From positions 62,001 to 126,000 of the forward strand of contig CBDDOJ010000002.1 of assembly GCA_965231865.1 (NCBI GenBank): a stretch of 64,000 nucleotides of DNA, given 5' to 3'. Made by a program: the position numbers and the translations under genes. The notes under the pieces are model-generated. The model was given only the letters and a program-made list of their open reading frames with translations, was not told where the DNA came from and made no database searches. The stretch is from WTGA01 sp965231865. Lineage in GTDB: Bacteria; Pseudomonadota; Gammaproteobacteria; Arenicellales; Poriferihabitantaceae. Positions 1 through 8,335 of this stretch are shown in pieces. Position 1 is the stretch's first letter. Each line of letters starts with the position of its first letter.

Positions 1-209
1 CGCAGTTCAGCCACGCCAATCATGGGGGGGTATTGATTCTTCCCGGTTCTAAGATGATGTTCTACCCGCTGGATGAGCCCTTCGTCGGGCTCAAAATCCG
101 GGAATCCCTGGGAAAGGTTGATGGCATCATGGTCCACCGCAAGTTTGGACATCACGGTAAAAATGGTCGTACCGACCGCTGGCAGCTTGCTTTGTAACTG
201 GATTTTCAT
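1..209 (-). CDS. Methionine-type PLP-dependent aminotransferase, N-terminal fragment
   Basis: This is the first ~69 codons of a gene that runs off the left edge of the window on the minus strand. The translation begins MKIQLQSKLPAVGTTIFTVM and contains INLSQGFPDF, the hallmark N-terminal stretch of class I/II aminotransferases of the YbdL/kynurenine aminotransferase type, followed by a segment resembling the usual RTGKNQYPPM region. Members transfer the amino group of methionine or aromatic amino acids to a 2-oxo acid using PLP. The catalytic lysine lies outside the window, so activity cannot be judged. The ATG at 209 fits the usual family start. The gene is divergent from the exonuclease III gene downstream. 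Confidence 0.85.
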   Translation of the reverse strand, partial: MKIQLQSKLPAVGTTIFTVMSKLAVDHDAINLSQGFPDFEPDEGLIQRVEHHLRTGKNQYPPMIGVAEL

Positions 210-351
210 TTGAATTTATGCCGATACTGTAAAATGGCAGACAGAACTGTAAATATTCGGGGCTGATTGGCCTGTTTTCAGACAGTGATACTGTATCCGA
301 AAATGACGAGGCTGTGTAAAATCCAGTGTTTATATTCGAGCATCAGCCATC

Positions 352-1149
352 ATGAAACTCATTACCTGGAACGTCAATGGCATTCGTGCAGTGGAACGCA
401 AGGGCGCGTTACAGCAGTTTATCCACGATCACGCACCGGATGTATTCATGGTCCAGGAAATCAAGGGGTCCCGGGACCAGTTCAGCGGATTCCTGACCGC
501 CCACGACGATTATCACCAGTATTACAGCAGTGCCGAGAAAAAAGGGTATGCGGGGACATCCATCTGGATAACCAGGGCGCTGGACCAAAAGACAGGGGGG
601 ACCACTTTCAACACGGTCATCCCCGGTGCGCCCAACGCCGATGAGGGCCGCATCGCGCACCTGTGCTTTGAGAAGGACGGGAAGATATGGGACCTTTTTT
701 CCATCTATTTCCCCAACGGGGGGAAAAGTGAACAGGCCTGGGAGGAAAAGCTGGTGTTCTACGACCGGGTACATGACCATATGAATGCCCTCCGGAAAGC
801 CGGACACATTGTCATCGTGGGGGGAGATATGAATGTCGCCCATACCGAAATCGACATCGCCCGGCCGAAAGAAAATGATGGCAAAATCGGTTTTCATCCA
901 AAGGAACGCGCCTGGATGGATCGGCTGGTGGAAGATGGCTGGGCCGATACCTGGAGAGAACGCAATCCCGGAATCACGGATGTCTACTCATGGTGGCATA
1001 TGATCAGCCGCAGCCGGGATCGGAATGTGGGTTGGCGGATTGATTATTTTCTGATGGACCATGCAAGGATGGATTTGGTCCAGGACGTGGCCTACCTGAA
1101 TGACCAGATGGGTTCCGACCATTGTCCGCTTTCCCTGGTTGTCAACTGA
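352..1149 (+). CDS. xthA: Exodeoxyribonuclease III (AP endonuclease)
   Basis: 265 aa, the full normal length of the ExoA/XthA family of the EEP (endonuclease/exonuclease/phosphatase) fold. It cleaves DNA 5' of abasic sites and degrades 3' ends during base-excision repair in the cytoplasm. Visible motifs are MKLITWNVNGIRA at the N-terminus, the metal-binding Glu36 in VQEIKG, the YFPNG and GGDMNVAH motifs with catalytic Asp and Asn, YSWW, the WRIDYFL segment and the terminal GSDHCPL with the catalytic Asp-His pair. All catalytic residues look intact. The stop codon lies about 27 bp before the likely ATG of the next gene (alcohol dehydrogenase), so the two may be cotranscribed. The symbol could equally be exoA. 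Confidence 0.95.
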   Translation: MKLITWNVNGIRAVERKGALQQFIHDHAPDVFMVQEIKGSRDQFSGFLTAHDDYHQYYSSAEKKGYAGTSIWITRALDQKTGGTTFNTVIPGAPNADEGRIAHLCFEKDGKIWDLFSIYFPNGGKSEQAWEEKLVFYDRVHDHMNALRKAGHIVIVGGDMNVAHTEIDIARPKENDGKIGFHPKERAWMDRLVEDGWADTWRERNPGITDVYSWWHMISRSRDRNVGWRIDYFLMDHARMDLVQDVAYLNDQMGSDHCPLSLVVN

Positions 1150-1176
1150 TTGTTCGAATTATCACTTTCCCGGACC

Positions 1177-2337
1177 ATGAACATGAACTGGAACTATCCC
1201 ACCGCCGTGCGCGTCGGTACCGGCCGAATTGGAGAAATTGCCGAAGTCTGCGCGCAGTTCGACCTGTCCGCCCCACTGCTGGTCACCGACCCGGGAGTCG
1301 CCGCATTGCCCATGACCCGGGATATTGTGCGCACCTGCACCGATGCGGGATTGAGGATCCGAATTTTCAGCGACATAAAGCCCAATCCAACGGGAACGAA
1401 TATTGACAGGGGGATTGCCGCCTATCAATCCGGCCGCCATGATGGGGTCATCGCACTGGGCGGCGGCAGTGGACTTGACGCAGGGAAGGCCGTGGCGGTG
1501 GGGGTGAATCAAGCCTGTTCCATCTGGGACCTGGAAGACATTGGTGACAACTGGAAACAAGCCCAGGCCAGCCTGATTCCACCTGTCATCGCCGTCCCGA
1601 CCACGGCAGGAACCGGTTCGGAAGTCGGTCGTGCAGCGGTGATTGTCAAGGAAGACGAGCATCGCAAGGTGATTGTCTTTCATCCCAAAATGTGCCCGGA
1701 CTGCGTCATTCTCGACCCGGAATTGACCATCGGGCTGCCTCCCATGCTCACCGCCGCAACCGGAATGGATGCACTGTCCCACAACCTGGAAGCATTTTGT
1801 TCTCCGCTGTTCCATCCCATGGCCGAGGGCATTGCTGTGGAAGGAATTCGATTGATCAAGGAATTCCTGCCTGCCGCAGTGGCCGACGGCGGCAATCTCG
1901 AGGCCAGGACCCAGATGCTGGTGGCCTCTTCCATGGGGGCCACTGCCTTTCAGCGGGGCCTGGGAGCCATGCATGCCCTGGCCCACCCCCTGGGGGCGGT
2001 CTACGATGCCCATCATGGGACATTGAACGCCATATTGATGCCGTATGTCCTGGTGGCCAACCGAAGCGCCATCAAAGGACCCGTCAACCGCCTTTCCCGT
2101 TACCTGGATCTCAGGGAAGGATTCGACCCGTTCCTGCAGTGGGTGATGGAACTCAGGGCCCGTATTGGAATTCCGGACACCTTGCAGGAGATCGGTATCG
2201 GTGATGACCGGGCGGATGAAATCGGGTCGATGGCGGTGGCCGACCCGTCAGCGGCCACCAACCCCATCCCGTTTGACGCCGGGGCCTACCGCCGGATTGC
2301 GCTCAACGCCATCCACGGCCAGCTTCAGCCTGTATAG
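1177..2337 (+). CDS. Iron-containing alcohol dehydrogenase
   Basis: 386 aa from ATG 1177. The open frame extends back to a TTG at 1150, but the protein family begins at about NWNYPTAVRVG, so the ATG is preferred. The protein belongs to the group III, metal-dependent alcohol dehydrogenases and should oxidise or reduce an alcohol/aldehyde pair with NAD(P). The nucleotide-binding stretch GGGSGLDAGKA and the PTTAGTGSEV motif are present. The metal ligands are visible as Asp and His in DALSHNLEAF and two further His residues in HALAHPLGAVYDAHHG. It ends 31 bp from the convergently transcribed MFS gene. The substrate cannot be inferred. Confidence 0.9.
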   Translation: MNMNWNYPTAVRVGTGRIGEIAEVCAQFDLSAPLLVTDPGVAALPMTRDIVRTCTDAGLRIRIFSDIKPNPTGTNIDRGIAAYQSGRHDGVIALGGGSGLDAGKAVAVGVNQACSIWDLEDIGDNWKQAQASLIPPVIAVPTTAGTGSEVGRAAVIVKEDEHRKVIVFHPKMCPDCVILDPELTIGLPPMLTAATGMDALSHNLEAFCSPLFHPMAEGIAVEGIRLIKEFLPAAVADGGNLEARTQMLVASSMGATAFQRGLGAMHALAHPLGAVYDAHHGTLNAILMPYVLVANRSAIKGPVNRLSRYLDLREGFDPFLQWVMELRARIGIPDTLQEIGIGDDRADEIGSMAVADPSAATNPIPFDAGAYRRIALNAIHGQLQPV

Positions 2338-2368
2338 CGTCCTTTATAGCGTTGTCCTGGCCGGGAGG

Positions 2369-3568
2369 TTACGGAGACGGTCTTTCCGGTCCCGATTTGG
2401 GACATTCCCCGTTGTAGCGGCTGGTTCCGTACAGAAGATACAGAAAGGCAAGGAGTGCACAGGCCCAGTAGACGGGGACGAGGACCACTTCGCTGTCCGG
2501 AATTTCCAGGACACCAAACCCGAATGCGCCAAACATGACCACAATCGCCATCTGGGTATAGTAGCTTTTCAGCACAAGGTAGTCATGGGACCGGGTGAGC
2601 TTGGCAATGTCATAGAACCGCTTGTTCATGGCCAGCCTGAAAAAGGATGTACTGAACGTAATCACCACCAGAAGCAGGAAAAGAACCTCAAGGGAATAAT
2701 GGTTGTCGGTAATCGCCCTGAGTGCCCAGGACAGTGCATACAGGCCCACCGACAGGATATAAACGTACTTTCTTCCCAGCCGGTCGATGGTGTTTTTCAG
2801 CAGAAAAAACAGGATTCCAAAAATCACGGCAAGGGACAACACCATGAGGCCCAATGTAGTGAAGCTCTCATGGGCGAGCATAAACAACGTAATCAACCAG
2901 AAAAAACTCTCGGCGAACAGGAAAAGCCCGTCGATGACAAATACCAGTCTTGAATTCTCATTGTCCCGGAAACCCAGGATATCCCGCACGGTGAGACTGG
3001 CGTGCTGGGACAATGTGACCGGATACAGCGGCCGGGTCCGTACGACAATGAAAAAGCCGATCACGGCAATGACCACAGAGGCCCAGACCAGGTAGACGAA
3101 ATTTGTCCACTCAAGCAAAAAGGCCCCCATCAATATTCCCAGCTGCAGGAGAACCCCGACAAAAATCTGGAAATTCCCGTATTTTTTTCCGGAATTTTCA
3201 ATATCGATCAGGTCAAAAAACAAGGCGCGCTGGGTGGTCCAGTAAAAACAGTTGTACAGGCCGTAAGTGATCCCGAGCACGAGGAGAATGGGCCGGCTCA
3301 TTTGCATCACATGAACGTTGTACAACAGCAGGATTTCCAGCAACAGGGAGATGCCGATGAGGGTTGTCAGGTCGACCCTGAACCGCAATCGGTCCCAGAC
3401 CCAAAGAGCACCGCAAAATCCCAGTCCGGCCAGGGAAATAAACAGGGATATTTCGCCCACGCCGAACCCCTGTTTCCATATGTAAACGGGAATGTAGAAA
3501 GGGAAAATTCCTATCAGCAGGGAATGGAGGCCCAGATACTGATAGAAAGTCTTACGGGTAGGCAGCAT
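2369..3568 (-). CDS. MFS-like multi-pass membrane transporter
   Basis: 399 aa with roughly 10-12 hydrophobic segments spread over the whole length, for example around IGIFPFYIPVYIW near the N-terminus and ALSWALRAI later. The N-terminus (FYQYLGLHSLLIGIFPFY) and overall organisation resemble the major facilitator superfamily. I see no clear substrate signature, so transport specificity is unknown. It is the last gene of a minus-strand cluster: its start codon directly abuts the stop of the upstream ATP-grasp gene, whose own start overlaps a second ATP-grasp-like gene. That tight packing suggests an operon in which the ATP-grasp enzymes make or modify something that this protein moves. Confidence 0.75.
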   Translation of the reverse strand: MLPTRKTFYQYLGLHSLLIGIFPFYIPVYIWKQGFGVGEISLFISLAGLGFCGALWVWDRLRFRVDLTTLIGISLLLEILLLYNVHVMQMSRPILLVLGITYGLYNCFYWTTQRALFFDLIDIENSGKKYGNFQIFVGVLLQLGILMGAFLLEWTNFVYLVWASVVIAVIGFFIVVRTRPLYPVTLSQHASLTVRDILGFRDNENSRLVFVIDGLFLFAESFFWLITLFMLAHESFTTLGLMVLSLAVIFGILFFLLKNTIDRLGRKYVYILSVGLYALSWALRAITDNHYSLEVLFLLLVVITFSTSFFRLAMNKRFYDIAKLTRSHDYLVLKSYYTQMAIVVMFGAFGFGVLEIPDSEVVLVPVYWACALLAFLYLLYGTSRYNGECPKSGPERPSP

Positions 3569-4477
3569 TCAAAATATGTCTTGGTCCGGTATCTCGAGTT
3601 TTTCCAGCCTGGCAAGAGAATCGCTGAAATCCTCGGCTTCGCCATATCTCGGGTAGTAATGCATCTTGATGTACGGTCTGGAATTGACCTCAATGAAAAT
3701 GCATTCCTGTTCCTTGTAGGGGACTTCGATCCCTTTTTCAAAAATCACGTCAATCCCCAGTACATTCGCACCGAACACACTGACGACATGAAAAAAAAGC
3801 AACCTGTTCTCTTCAGGAATCCGACTTTGATCGATGGTTTCAACCACCCCGCCCGGGGCCAGGGCAACACGATGAAACAGTTCAATCCGCTCACCATCCG
3901 CCGGAATGGAGCTCAAGGTCAGGCCCTGTTTCCCAAGATGCCTGTCCACCTTGTCGGTTTTTGAAATCGGGAAAATGGTGGGATGCAGCCTCATCTCCTT
4001 GCGGACCTGGTTTTCCCGGTCAATGAGCGCACTGACCGTGTCGGAACCATTTCCGATGACAAAGGGAGGATAGCGCTGAATGACGGATATCAACCCGTCA
4101 CCGGTGGTCAGCACCCGGTAGTTGGACCCTTTCAAATATTGTTCAATGACCGTTACCGGCCACCATGCCTTTGCCCAAAACAGGGCACGATAGAGTTCCG
4201 GGTAGCTGTTGACGGGAAAATAACTGCCCCGGGAATAACCGCTGACATTGGGTTTGACGGCAACGGGGAAACCGTGTTCCCGAACAAATTTAACCGCTTC
4301 CCACGGCCAGAAAAAAACCTTCCCCCGAGCATGGGGGATACTGTTTTTTTCAAAAACGGCCCGGCCCTGCTCTTTCGACCGGCAACTCTTCCTCACCTCC
4401 AGGGTATTGTAGTTGCTGCACCCGTGCATGTAGCGCTCACTGATCCAGGCATAGAGCAGTGCTTTTAGTTTTCTCAT
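3569..4477 (-). CDS. ATP-grasp domain protein (cyanophycin synthetase/GshF-like ligase fold)
   Basis: 302 aa. The core from about residue 40 to 290 is an ATP-grasp fold: PVAVKPNVSGYSRG supplies the ATP-binding lysine and glycine-rich loop, VTVIEQYLKGSNYRVLTTG matches the ExYxxGxxYR element of the cyanophycin synthetase/GshF branch, YPPFVIGNGSDTVSALID matches the RxPxxVxGDG element, and ECIFIEVNSRPYIKMH carries the C-terminal metal ligands Glu and Asn. Family members join an amino acid or peptide to an acceptor via an acyl phosphate. It lacks the Mur-ligase half of cyanophycin synthetase and the GshA half of GshF. Its start overlaps the stop of the upstream gene and its stop abuts the MFS gene start, so all three are probably one operon. 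The product is unknown. Confidence 0.75.
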   Translation of the reverse strand: MRKLKALLYAWISERYMHGCSNYNTLEVRKSCRSKEQGRAVFEKNSIPHARGKVFFWPWEAVKFVREHGFPVAVKPNVSGYSRGSYFPVNSYPELYRALFWAKAWWPVTVIEQYLKGSNYRVLTTGDGLISVIQRYPPFVIGNGSDTVSALIDRENQVRKEMRLHPTIFPISKTDKVDRHLGKQGLTLSSIPADGERIELFHRVALAPGGVVETIDQSRIPEENRLLFFHVVSVFGANVLGIDVIFEKGIEVPYKEQECIFIEVNSRPYIKMHYYPRYGEAEDFSDSLARLEKLEIPDQDIF

Positions 4478-5310
4478 GAGTTTTTTCTGATTAAATCTGC
4501 CAACCGGCTTTCCCGGTTGTAAAACATCATTTTGGTATAAATCGGATACTCTTCAAGGGTCTTGTCCCGGCACCGGGTCAATCTGGCCAGTTTCAACATG
4601 TATCCCAGGCTCATTCCCAGCCAGTCCCGGAATGTATACCCCGGGTCCAGCATATGAATCGGCATGGGCGTAAAAAGGTTCAGTTCAATGACATGGAACC
4701 TGCCGGCCAACAAATCTTCCGTTGAATTTGCCCTGAGGCTTAAACGGGAAATTCCAAATCTGCCAATTCGACAAACCGTCTTCCATAAAATATGTTTTTG
4801 AGACGCTGAAAACTGCTCTGTGATGTCGTGATACACGGTTTCCGGATTATGAATTCCATTGATGGGGTTTTGTCCGCTTTCGTTGAGTACTTCGGTCACG
4901 CTGAATACGGAATAATCCTCCTTGTTCTCGTGGTGTTGCAGGGAGAATATTTCAAACTCCCTGGTCTCCAATGCACCTTGTTGAATGATATAGGGCACCC
5001 GGGAATGACGTACCTGCTCCCGGATCTCCTGCAGCGATATGAGGTCGTCCGCCCGGTAAATCCCGGATGCATTTTGCCCCCACTCCGGTTTTAAAAATAC
5101 CGGAAAATACTCGGGGATATAGGCCGCATCATCATACTGCTGGGCAAGCCGCCATTCTATCGGAATCAACTCGTCAAGATCAATCTTGGAAAACACCCCT
5201 TTTTCATTATTGAAATAAAGGGAATTCAGCTGGAAGTACTTGCAGGGCTTGGTGCCCACCAGGATGCAGTCGAGAATATAGGCTGCAACCATTACGATGG
5301 TCATTTTCAT
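4474..5310 (-). CDS. Second ATP-grasp-like protein
   Basis: 278 aa from ATG 5310 (MKMTIVMVAAYILD). The frame stays open back to 5568, but the extra ~86 residues are low-complexity and unlike the rest, so the internal start is preferred. There is another ATG at 5304. The central stretch FPVFLKPEWGQNASGI looks like the lysine and glycine-rich loop of ATP-grasp enzymes, and HVIELNLFTPMPIHM looks like the terminal metal-binding Glu and Asn of that fold. It resembles D-Ala-D-Ala-ligase-like proteins only in outline. It overlaps the start of the next ATP-grasp gene by 4 bp, which implies translational coupling. Two different ATP-grasp enzymes in one operon suggests a small peptide or modified amino-acid pathway, but the product is not deducible. 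Confidence 0.55.
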   Translation of the reverse strand: MKMTIVMVAAYILDCILVGTKPCKYFQLNSLYFNNEKGVFSKIDLDELIPIEWRLAQQYDDAAYIPEYFPVFLKPEWGQNASGIYRADDLISLQEIREQVRHSRVPYIIQQGALETREFEIFSLQHHENKEDYSVFSVTEVLNESGQNPINGIHNPETVYHDITEQFSASQKHILWKTVCRIGRFGISRLSLRANSTEDLLAGRFHVIELNLFTPMPIHMLDPGYTFRDWLGMSLGYMLKLARLTRCRDKTLEEYPIYTKMMFYNRESRLADLIRKNS

Positions 5311-5811
5311 CGGCTTGGAACCCCGGGAGCGTACAACTTGATATCTTATGGAAACAGGGACTTCAAAACCAGCCGTCTGCTCTTCCATGCCTGGAGAACC
5401 GGCGATTCCCTGCCGCTCCAATGAACACTGCCGGGCCGTTTCCGGAATTCCCCCTGGGAAGAGGTCCGGTTCCCCAATGAGAAAAAGGGTGGGATGGCGG
5501 CTAGCCGTCCACCTGCCCCCCTGTGCTGGCAAGACGATGGTGGCAGGGGGCTCACACCCCTTTGCCACACAGCGGCTACAACATCCAGGGGCCGGCCCAT
5601 TCCCTGGTCAAGATCGTCTTTGTACAACACAACATCCGGATTACTCATGTTCACCGGGCCAACCCCTTTCCAGATCAGCCGCTGTTCAATGGCAGATCAA
5701 TGACGGTTCAATGACGGTTCAATTCAATGACCATCCGGTCCATACAGCCCGTTGGCGGAAAGACTGCCACCACGGCATTCACTGCCGTATTGCCTGACCC
5801 GGAACACTGGT
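5311..5811. other. Intergenic region without a convincing gene
   Basis: About 500 bp between the second ATP-grasp gene and the MTH1187 gene. Minus-strand frames remain open for up to 100 codons, but no recognisable domain or ribosome-binding site supports them. One fragment reads MSNPDVVLYKDDLDQGMGRP. This may be decayed upstream coding sequence or the leader of the ATP-grasp operon. The only structured element seen is the 11-bp tandem repeat at 5697-5718. Confidence 0.5.
5697..5718. repeat. 11-bp tandem direct repeat
   Basis: TCAATGACGGT occurs twice head to tail, followed by a degenerate third copy beginning TCAATTCAATGACC. It lies in the non-coding leader upstream of the ATP-grasp/MFS cluster. 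It may be replication slippage or a regulator site. Confidence 0.7.
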
Positions 5812-6123
5812 CTATCCGCTTCCGGCCTGCATTTTTGAGGTCACGCTGTCTACCTTGTCCTGCAGCGACTGTTCCCGGTCCGTCCGGGTTCCAAGCTTTA
5901 CTGTCGTGGTGACCCGGGGGGCTCCGAGTTCATGAACCCGTTCATGGCATTGCTTCAATGCGGCCATCACATCCTCCCACTGCCCTTCCACATTGGTCCC
6001 ATACGCATGCAGGTGGGTTTCCAGTCCGGCCCGGGTCAGAATTTCCTGGCACGCCACCACATATTCAGACACCGACACCCCAACGCCCATGGGAATCACA
6101 CAAATATCCGCGTGCACTTTCAC
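5812..6123 (-). CDS. MTH1187 family thiamine-binding protein (UPF0045/DUF77)
   Basis: 103 aa, the normal length for the MTH1187/YkoF-like family, which forms small ferredoxin-like dimers or tetramers that bind thiamine or its hydroxymethylpyrimidine moiety. The N-terminus MKVHADICVIPMGVGVSVSEYV, the HLHAYGTNVEGQWEDVMAAL middle and the PRVTTTVKLGTRTDR strand are typical. The role is presumed to be thiamine salvage or sequestration in the cytoplasm. No thiamine transporter or TPP riboswitch was recognised next to it. Confidence 0.85.
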   Translation of the reverse strand: MKVHADICVIPMGVGVSVSEYVVACQEILTRAGLETHLHAYGTNVEGQWEDVMAALKQCHERVHELGAPRVTTTVKLGTRTDREQSLQDKVDSVTSKMQAGSG

Positions 6124-6282
6124 AATCCTATCTCCGGGTGGGCGGAAGCCGCGGATAGAATCGAAAACGGCATGGTATCGATGGACATTGACACGGCATC
6201 CACGAAACCCGCCTTTTCGGCGAATGCCCCGCTGTTTTCACGATTGAATATCATGGATACCGGCCTGCCGCCCGGTATGGGC

Positions 6283-6852
6283 TCAAAAGTTGTACCACGA
6301 TTCGCCTTTCACCAGATACGGCAGTTCACCGTTGTCCCGGAACCACGAATCCACCACATAGTTCTGGCCCGTCGCGGTATCCAGAATTTCAGCTGCCCAG
6401 TGTTGGGAGAAAAAGTTGGTTCGGTAAGCTCGACGCTGCACCTGGTGATATCTGAGCATCCCTACACTTTCCATGAGTTTCAGGTAAGTCGTGGTATTCA
6501 GGGACTCATCAATGCAATCCATCTGCCCTCTCCTGGGTGCTGCCTTGTAGTTGGAAAACAACCAGTTTCTGCCAATGTCCTGGTACGTAGGTGAATACTG
6601 GGCCACCAGGACCTCCATCCTGGCCACCGCCTCCTTTATGCGCCTTCGCTCCGTACGGGCATCCGGGACCTGGCTGAACAGGTTTTTTATCTCCTGCCAT
6701 TCTCCTTCACTCAGCCGGACCCACTGGCTGCTCTGGCAGCTAAACCCAAAGCAGACCTTGAATTCACCGGACATATCGGCACTCTCTGCGGCTGCAAAAG
6801 AAAATGGCAGCAGACAGAAACCGACCAGAAAATGGAAAAACCTGTTTCTCAA
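6283..6852 (-). CDS. Secreted transglutaminase-like protein of unknown function
   Basis: 189 aa beginning with a clear Sec signal peptide (hydrophobic FFHFLVGFCLLPFSF, then AAAESA, with likely cleavage near residue 23-25), so the mature protein is periplasmic or exported. I see a possible Cys-His-Asp triad laid out as in the transglutaminase/papain-like fold: Cys113 in MDCIDES, His151 in SQHWAAEI and Asp168 in YVVDSW. This is motif reading, not a family match. The mature part is short (about 165 aa) and has extra cysteines at about 34 and 39 that could form a disulfide. It is divergent from the DUF3301 gene, with a doubled AT-rich repeat resembling Fur boxes between them. Confidence 0.6.
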   Translation of the reverse strand: MRNRFFHFLVGFCLLPFSFAAAESADMSGEFKVCFGFSCQSSQWVRLSEGEWQEIKNLFSQVPDARTERRRIKEAVARMEVLVAQYSPTYQDIGRNWLFSNYKAAPRRGQMDCIDESLNTTTYLKLMESVGMLRYHQVQRRAYRTNFFSQHWAAEILDTATGQNYVVDSWFRDNGELPYLVKGESWYNF

Positions 6853-6875
6853 ATATCAACGCCCCCTACACTTGG

Positions 6876-6909
6876 TTATAATGATAACTTGCACCTATTA
6901 TAATGATAA
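6876..6909. promoter_or_regulatory. Doubled TTATAATGATAA repeat, Fur-box-like, in a divergent promoter region
   Basis: TTATAATGATAA occurs at 6876-6887 and again exactly at 6898-6909, a 22-bp period or about two helical turns. Each copy contains ATAATGATAA, which matches the two NATAAT hexamers at the left of the Fur consensus; the second copy continues TATTA, partly matching the third hexamer. Each copy also contains a -10-like TATAAT. It sits between the divergent genes starting at 6852 (minus) and 6957 (plus). Confidence 0.45.
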
Positions 6910-6956
6910 TATTAACAATTTTCCACTTCGATGGCATCACTGCAGGCAGGAATAAA

Positions 6957-7271
6957 ATGCTGGTCACGCCGTTTCAGTTTTTCAGTATCGCAACCGTTTC
7001 AGGCTTTTTGCTGCTGATTCTGAAAATTCAGCAAAAAAGGGAGATGGCGAACCGGGTTGCCCGGCGCCACTGCAATCAAAATGATCTGCAGTTTCTGGAT
7101 GGGACCGTAGCCTTTCGGGGATGCCATTTCAACTGGGTCCAGCTGGTGGTGGTTTTTCACTTTCACTTTGACTATTCCCTGAATAATACCGACCGGCACA
7201 CCGGTTCAATCTCCCTCGCAGGAAACCAGGTGCAGGATATTTGCACGGATCGGGACCCTGTCCGCCTGTAG
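6957..7271 (+). CDS. DUF3301 family protein, membrane-anchored
   Basis: 104 aa from ATG 6957, chosen because an AGGA-type ribosome-binding site precedes it and because the longer frame to 6903 is only AT-rich leader. The N-terminus (PFQFFSIATVSGFLLLIL) is one transmembrane segment. The rest (RRHCNQNDLQFLDGTVAFRG, then FHFDYSLNNTDRHTGSISL) matches the gammaproteobacterial DUF3301 family, whose role is unknown. It ends 6 bp from the stop of the convergent metallophosphoesterase gene. Confidence 0.8.
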   Translation: MLVTPFQFFSIATVSGFLLLILKIQQKREMANRVARRHCNQNDLQFLDGTVAFRGCHFNWVQLVVVFHFHFDYSLNNTDRHTGSISLAGNQVQDICTDRDPVRL

Positions 7272-7276
7272 GGAAT

Positions 7277-8335
7277 TCATCCGGGCCTGATTTCAAACAC
7301 AGAAATTTCGTTTGCCGACCCGAGCCGCATAAGCGGCCCCCAGGTTCCCGTCCCGGAAGACACGTAAAGCCGGGAGTTCCCCTGCCGGTACATGCCGCAA
7401 ATGCGTTTGAATTGCTGCTTTACGACATAGTTGAACGGAAATATCTGTCCATTGTGCGTGTGTCCCGACAACTTCAGATCCACCCCGTGCCGGATCGCGG
7501 CTTCCCAGCCCACGGGCCGGTGATACAGCAGAATCGTAAATTTGGATGCATCCCGGGTGATCCCGGGAAGATGTGTCGCAACCTGGCCGGGATCATCCGA
7601 ATCATCGATGCCGATAAAATGCAATTCCTCCTCACTCACCGAATCCTGCCTCAGGGTGACCATCCCCAGGCGATCAGCAATATCGATTATTTTTTCCAGG
7701 TCCGCATAGCGCTCGTGGTTCCCAATGGTGAAGAAAGTTTTTGCAGACAGCGATCTCAACGGCTCCAGCGCGGCATAGTCCACTGCACTGGAATCAATCA
7801 GGTCCCCGGTAATCACGACATAATCCAGCGCCAGGGCATTCAGCCTGTTTACAATCCTTTGCAGGTATCCGCTCTGCCTGGAACCGATATGAACGTCACT
7901 GATCTGCCCGATTCGATAGTTTCGACTGACTTTTTCGCTGTGGATATCGAAACGCCGGATGGACAGGTGATGGGAAAAACCAATGGCCCCCAGACTGAGC
8001 GCAACCCCGGTCAAAGCAATGATTTGGGCGAACAGCCTGTCATTTTCCGACCACAGCAGGCGCAGCGGCTCCGCCAGCAGTGTCAGCGTTGCAAAGACAA
8101 AACTGATCCCCATCCAGTGCACCACGATGTAGCGTACTTTCATTTTGGGTCCGCTGAAGGAGTAACGCATGGCCAGCACCCCGACCAGCCAGATGATCAC
8201 AGACTGATATCCATTGATTGCCAACGGTCCGCCGTACCAGTTGCCCAACCGGTATGGCGGGTAAGCAAAGACGAAATAACAGGCCACACCAAACATCAGG
8301 GGAAACCAGCGTCGAAAAGAAGTTTTATCCGCCAT
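7277..8335 (-). CDS. Membrane-anchored metallophosphoesterase (YkuE/YaeI-like)
   Basis: 352 aa. The first ~130 residues form about four membrane segments. The remainder is a calcineurin-like phosphoesterase domain with the ordered metal-binding motifs ISDVHIG (D and H), VITGDLIDS (D), TIGNHERY (N and H), YHRPVGWE (H) and LSGHTHNGQ (two H). All metal ligands of the binuclear centre are present. Related YkuE and YaeI proteins act on phospholipid or nucleotide-like substrates at the membrane. The exact substrate here is not known. Confidence 0.85.
   Translation of the reverse strand: MADKTSFRRWFPLMFGVACYFVFAYPPYRLGNWYGGPLAINGYQSVIIWLVGVLAMRYSFSGPKMKVRYIVVHWMGISFVFATLTLLAEPLRLLWSENDRLFAQIIALTGVALSLGAIGFSHHLSIRRFDIHSEKVSRNYRIGQISDVHIGSRQSGYLQRIVNRLNALALDYVVITGDLIDSSAVDYAALEPLRSLSAKTFFTIGNHERYADLEKIIDIADRLGMVTLRQDSVSEEELHFIGIDDSDDPGQVATHLPGITRDASKFTILLYHRPVGWEAAIRHGVDLKLSGHTHNGQIFPFNYVVKQQFKRICGMYRQGNSRLYVSSGTGTWGPLMRLGSANEISVFEIRPG

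Noticed and set aside
1162..2016. 284-codon open frame antisense to the alcohol dehydrogenase
   Set aside because: Histidine- and glycine-rich translation typical of a reverse frame; no family.
3002..3964. 320-codon open frame antisense to the MFS and ATP-grasp genes
   Set aside because: Spans the boundary of two well-supported minus-strand genes and lacks any motif.
5346..5654. 102-codon minus-strand ORF upstream of the ATP-grasp gene
   Set aside because: Starts plausibly, but turns into low-complexity sequence and overlaps another open frame; kept only as an intergenic note.
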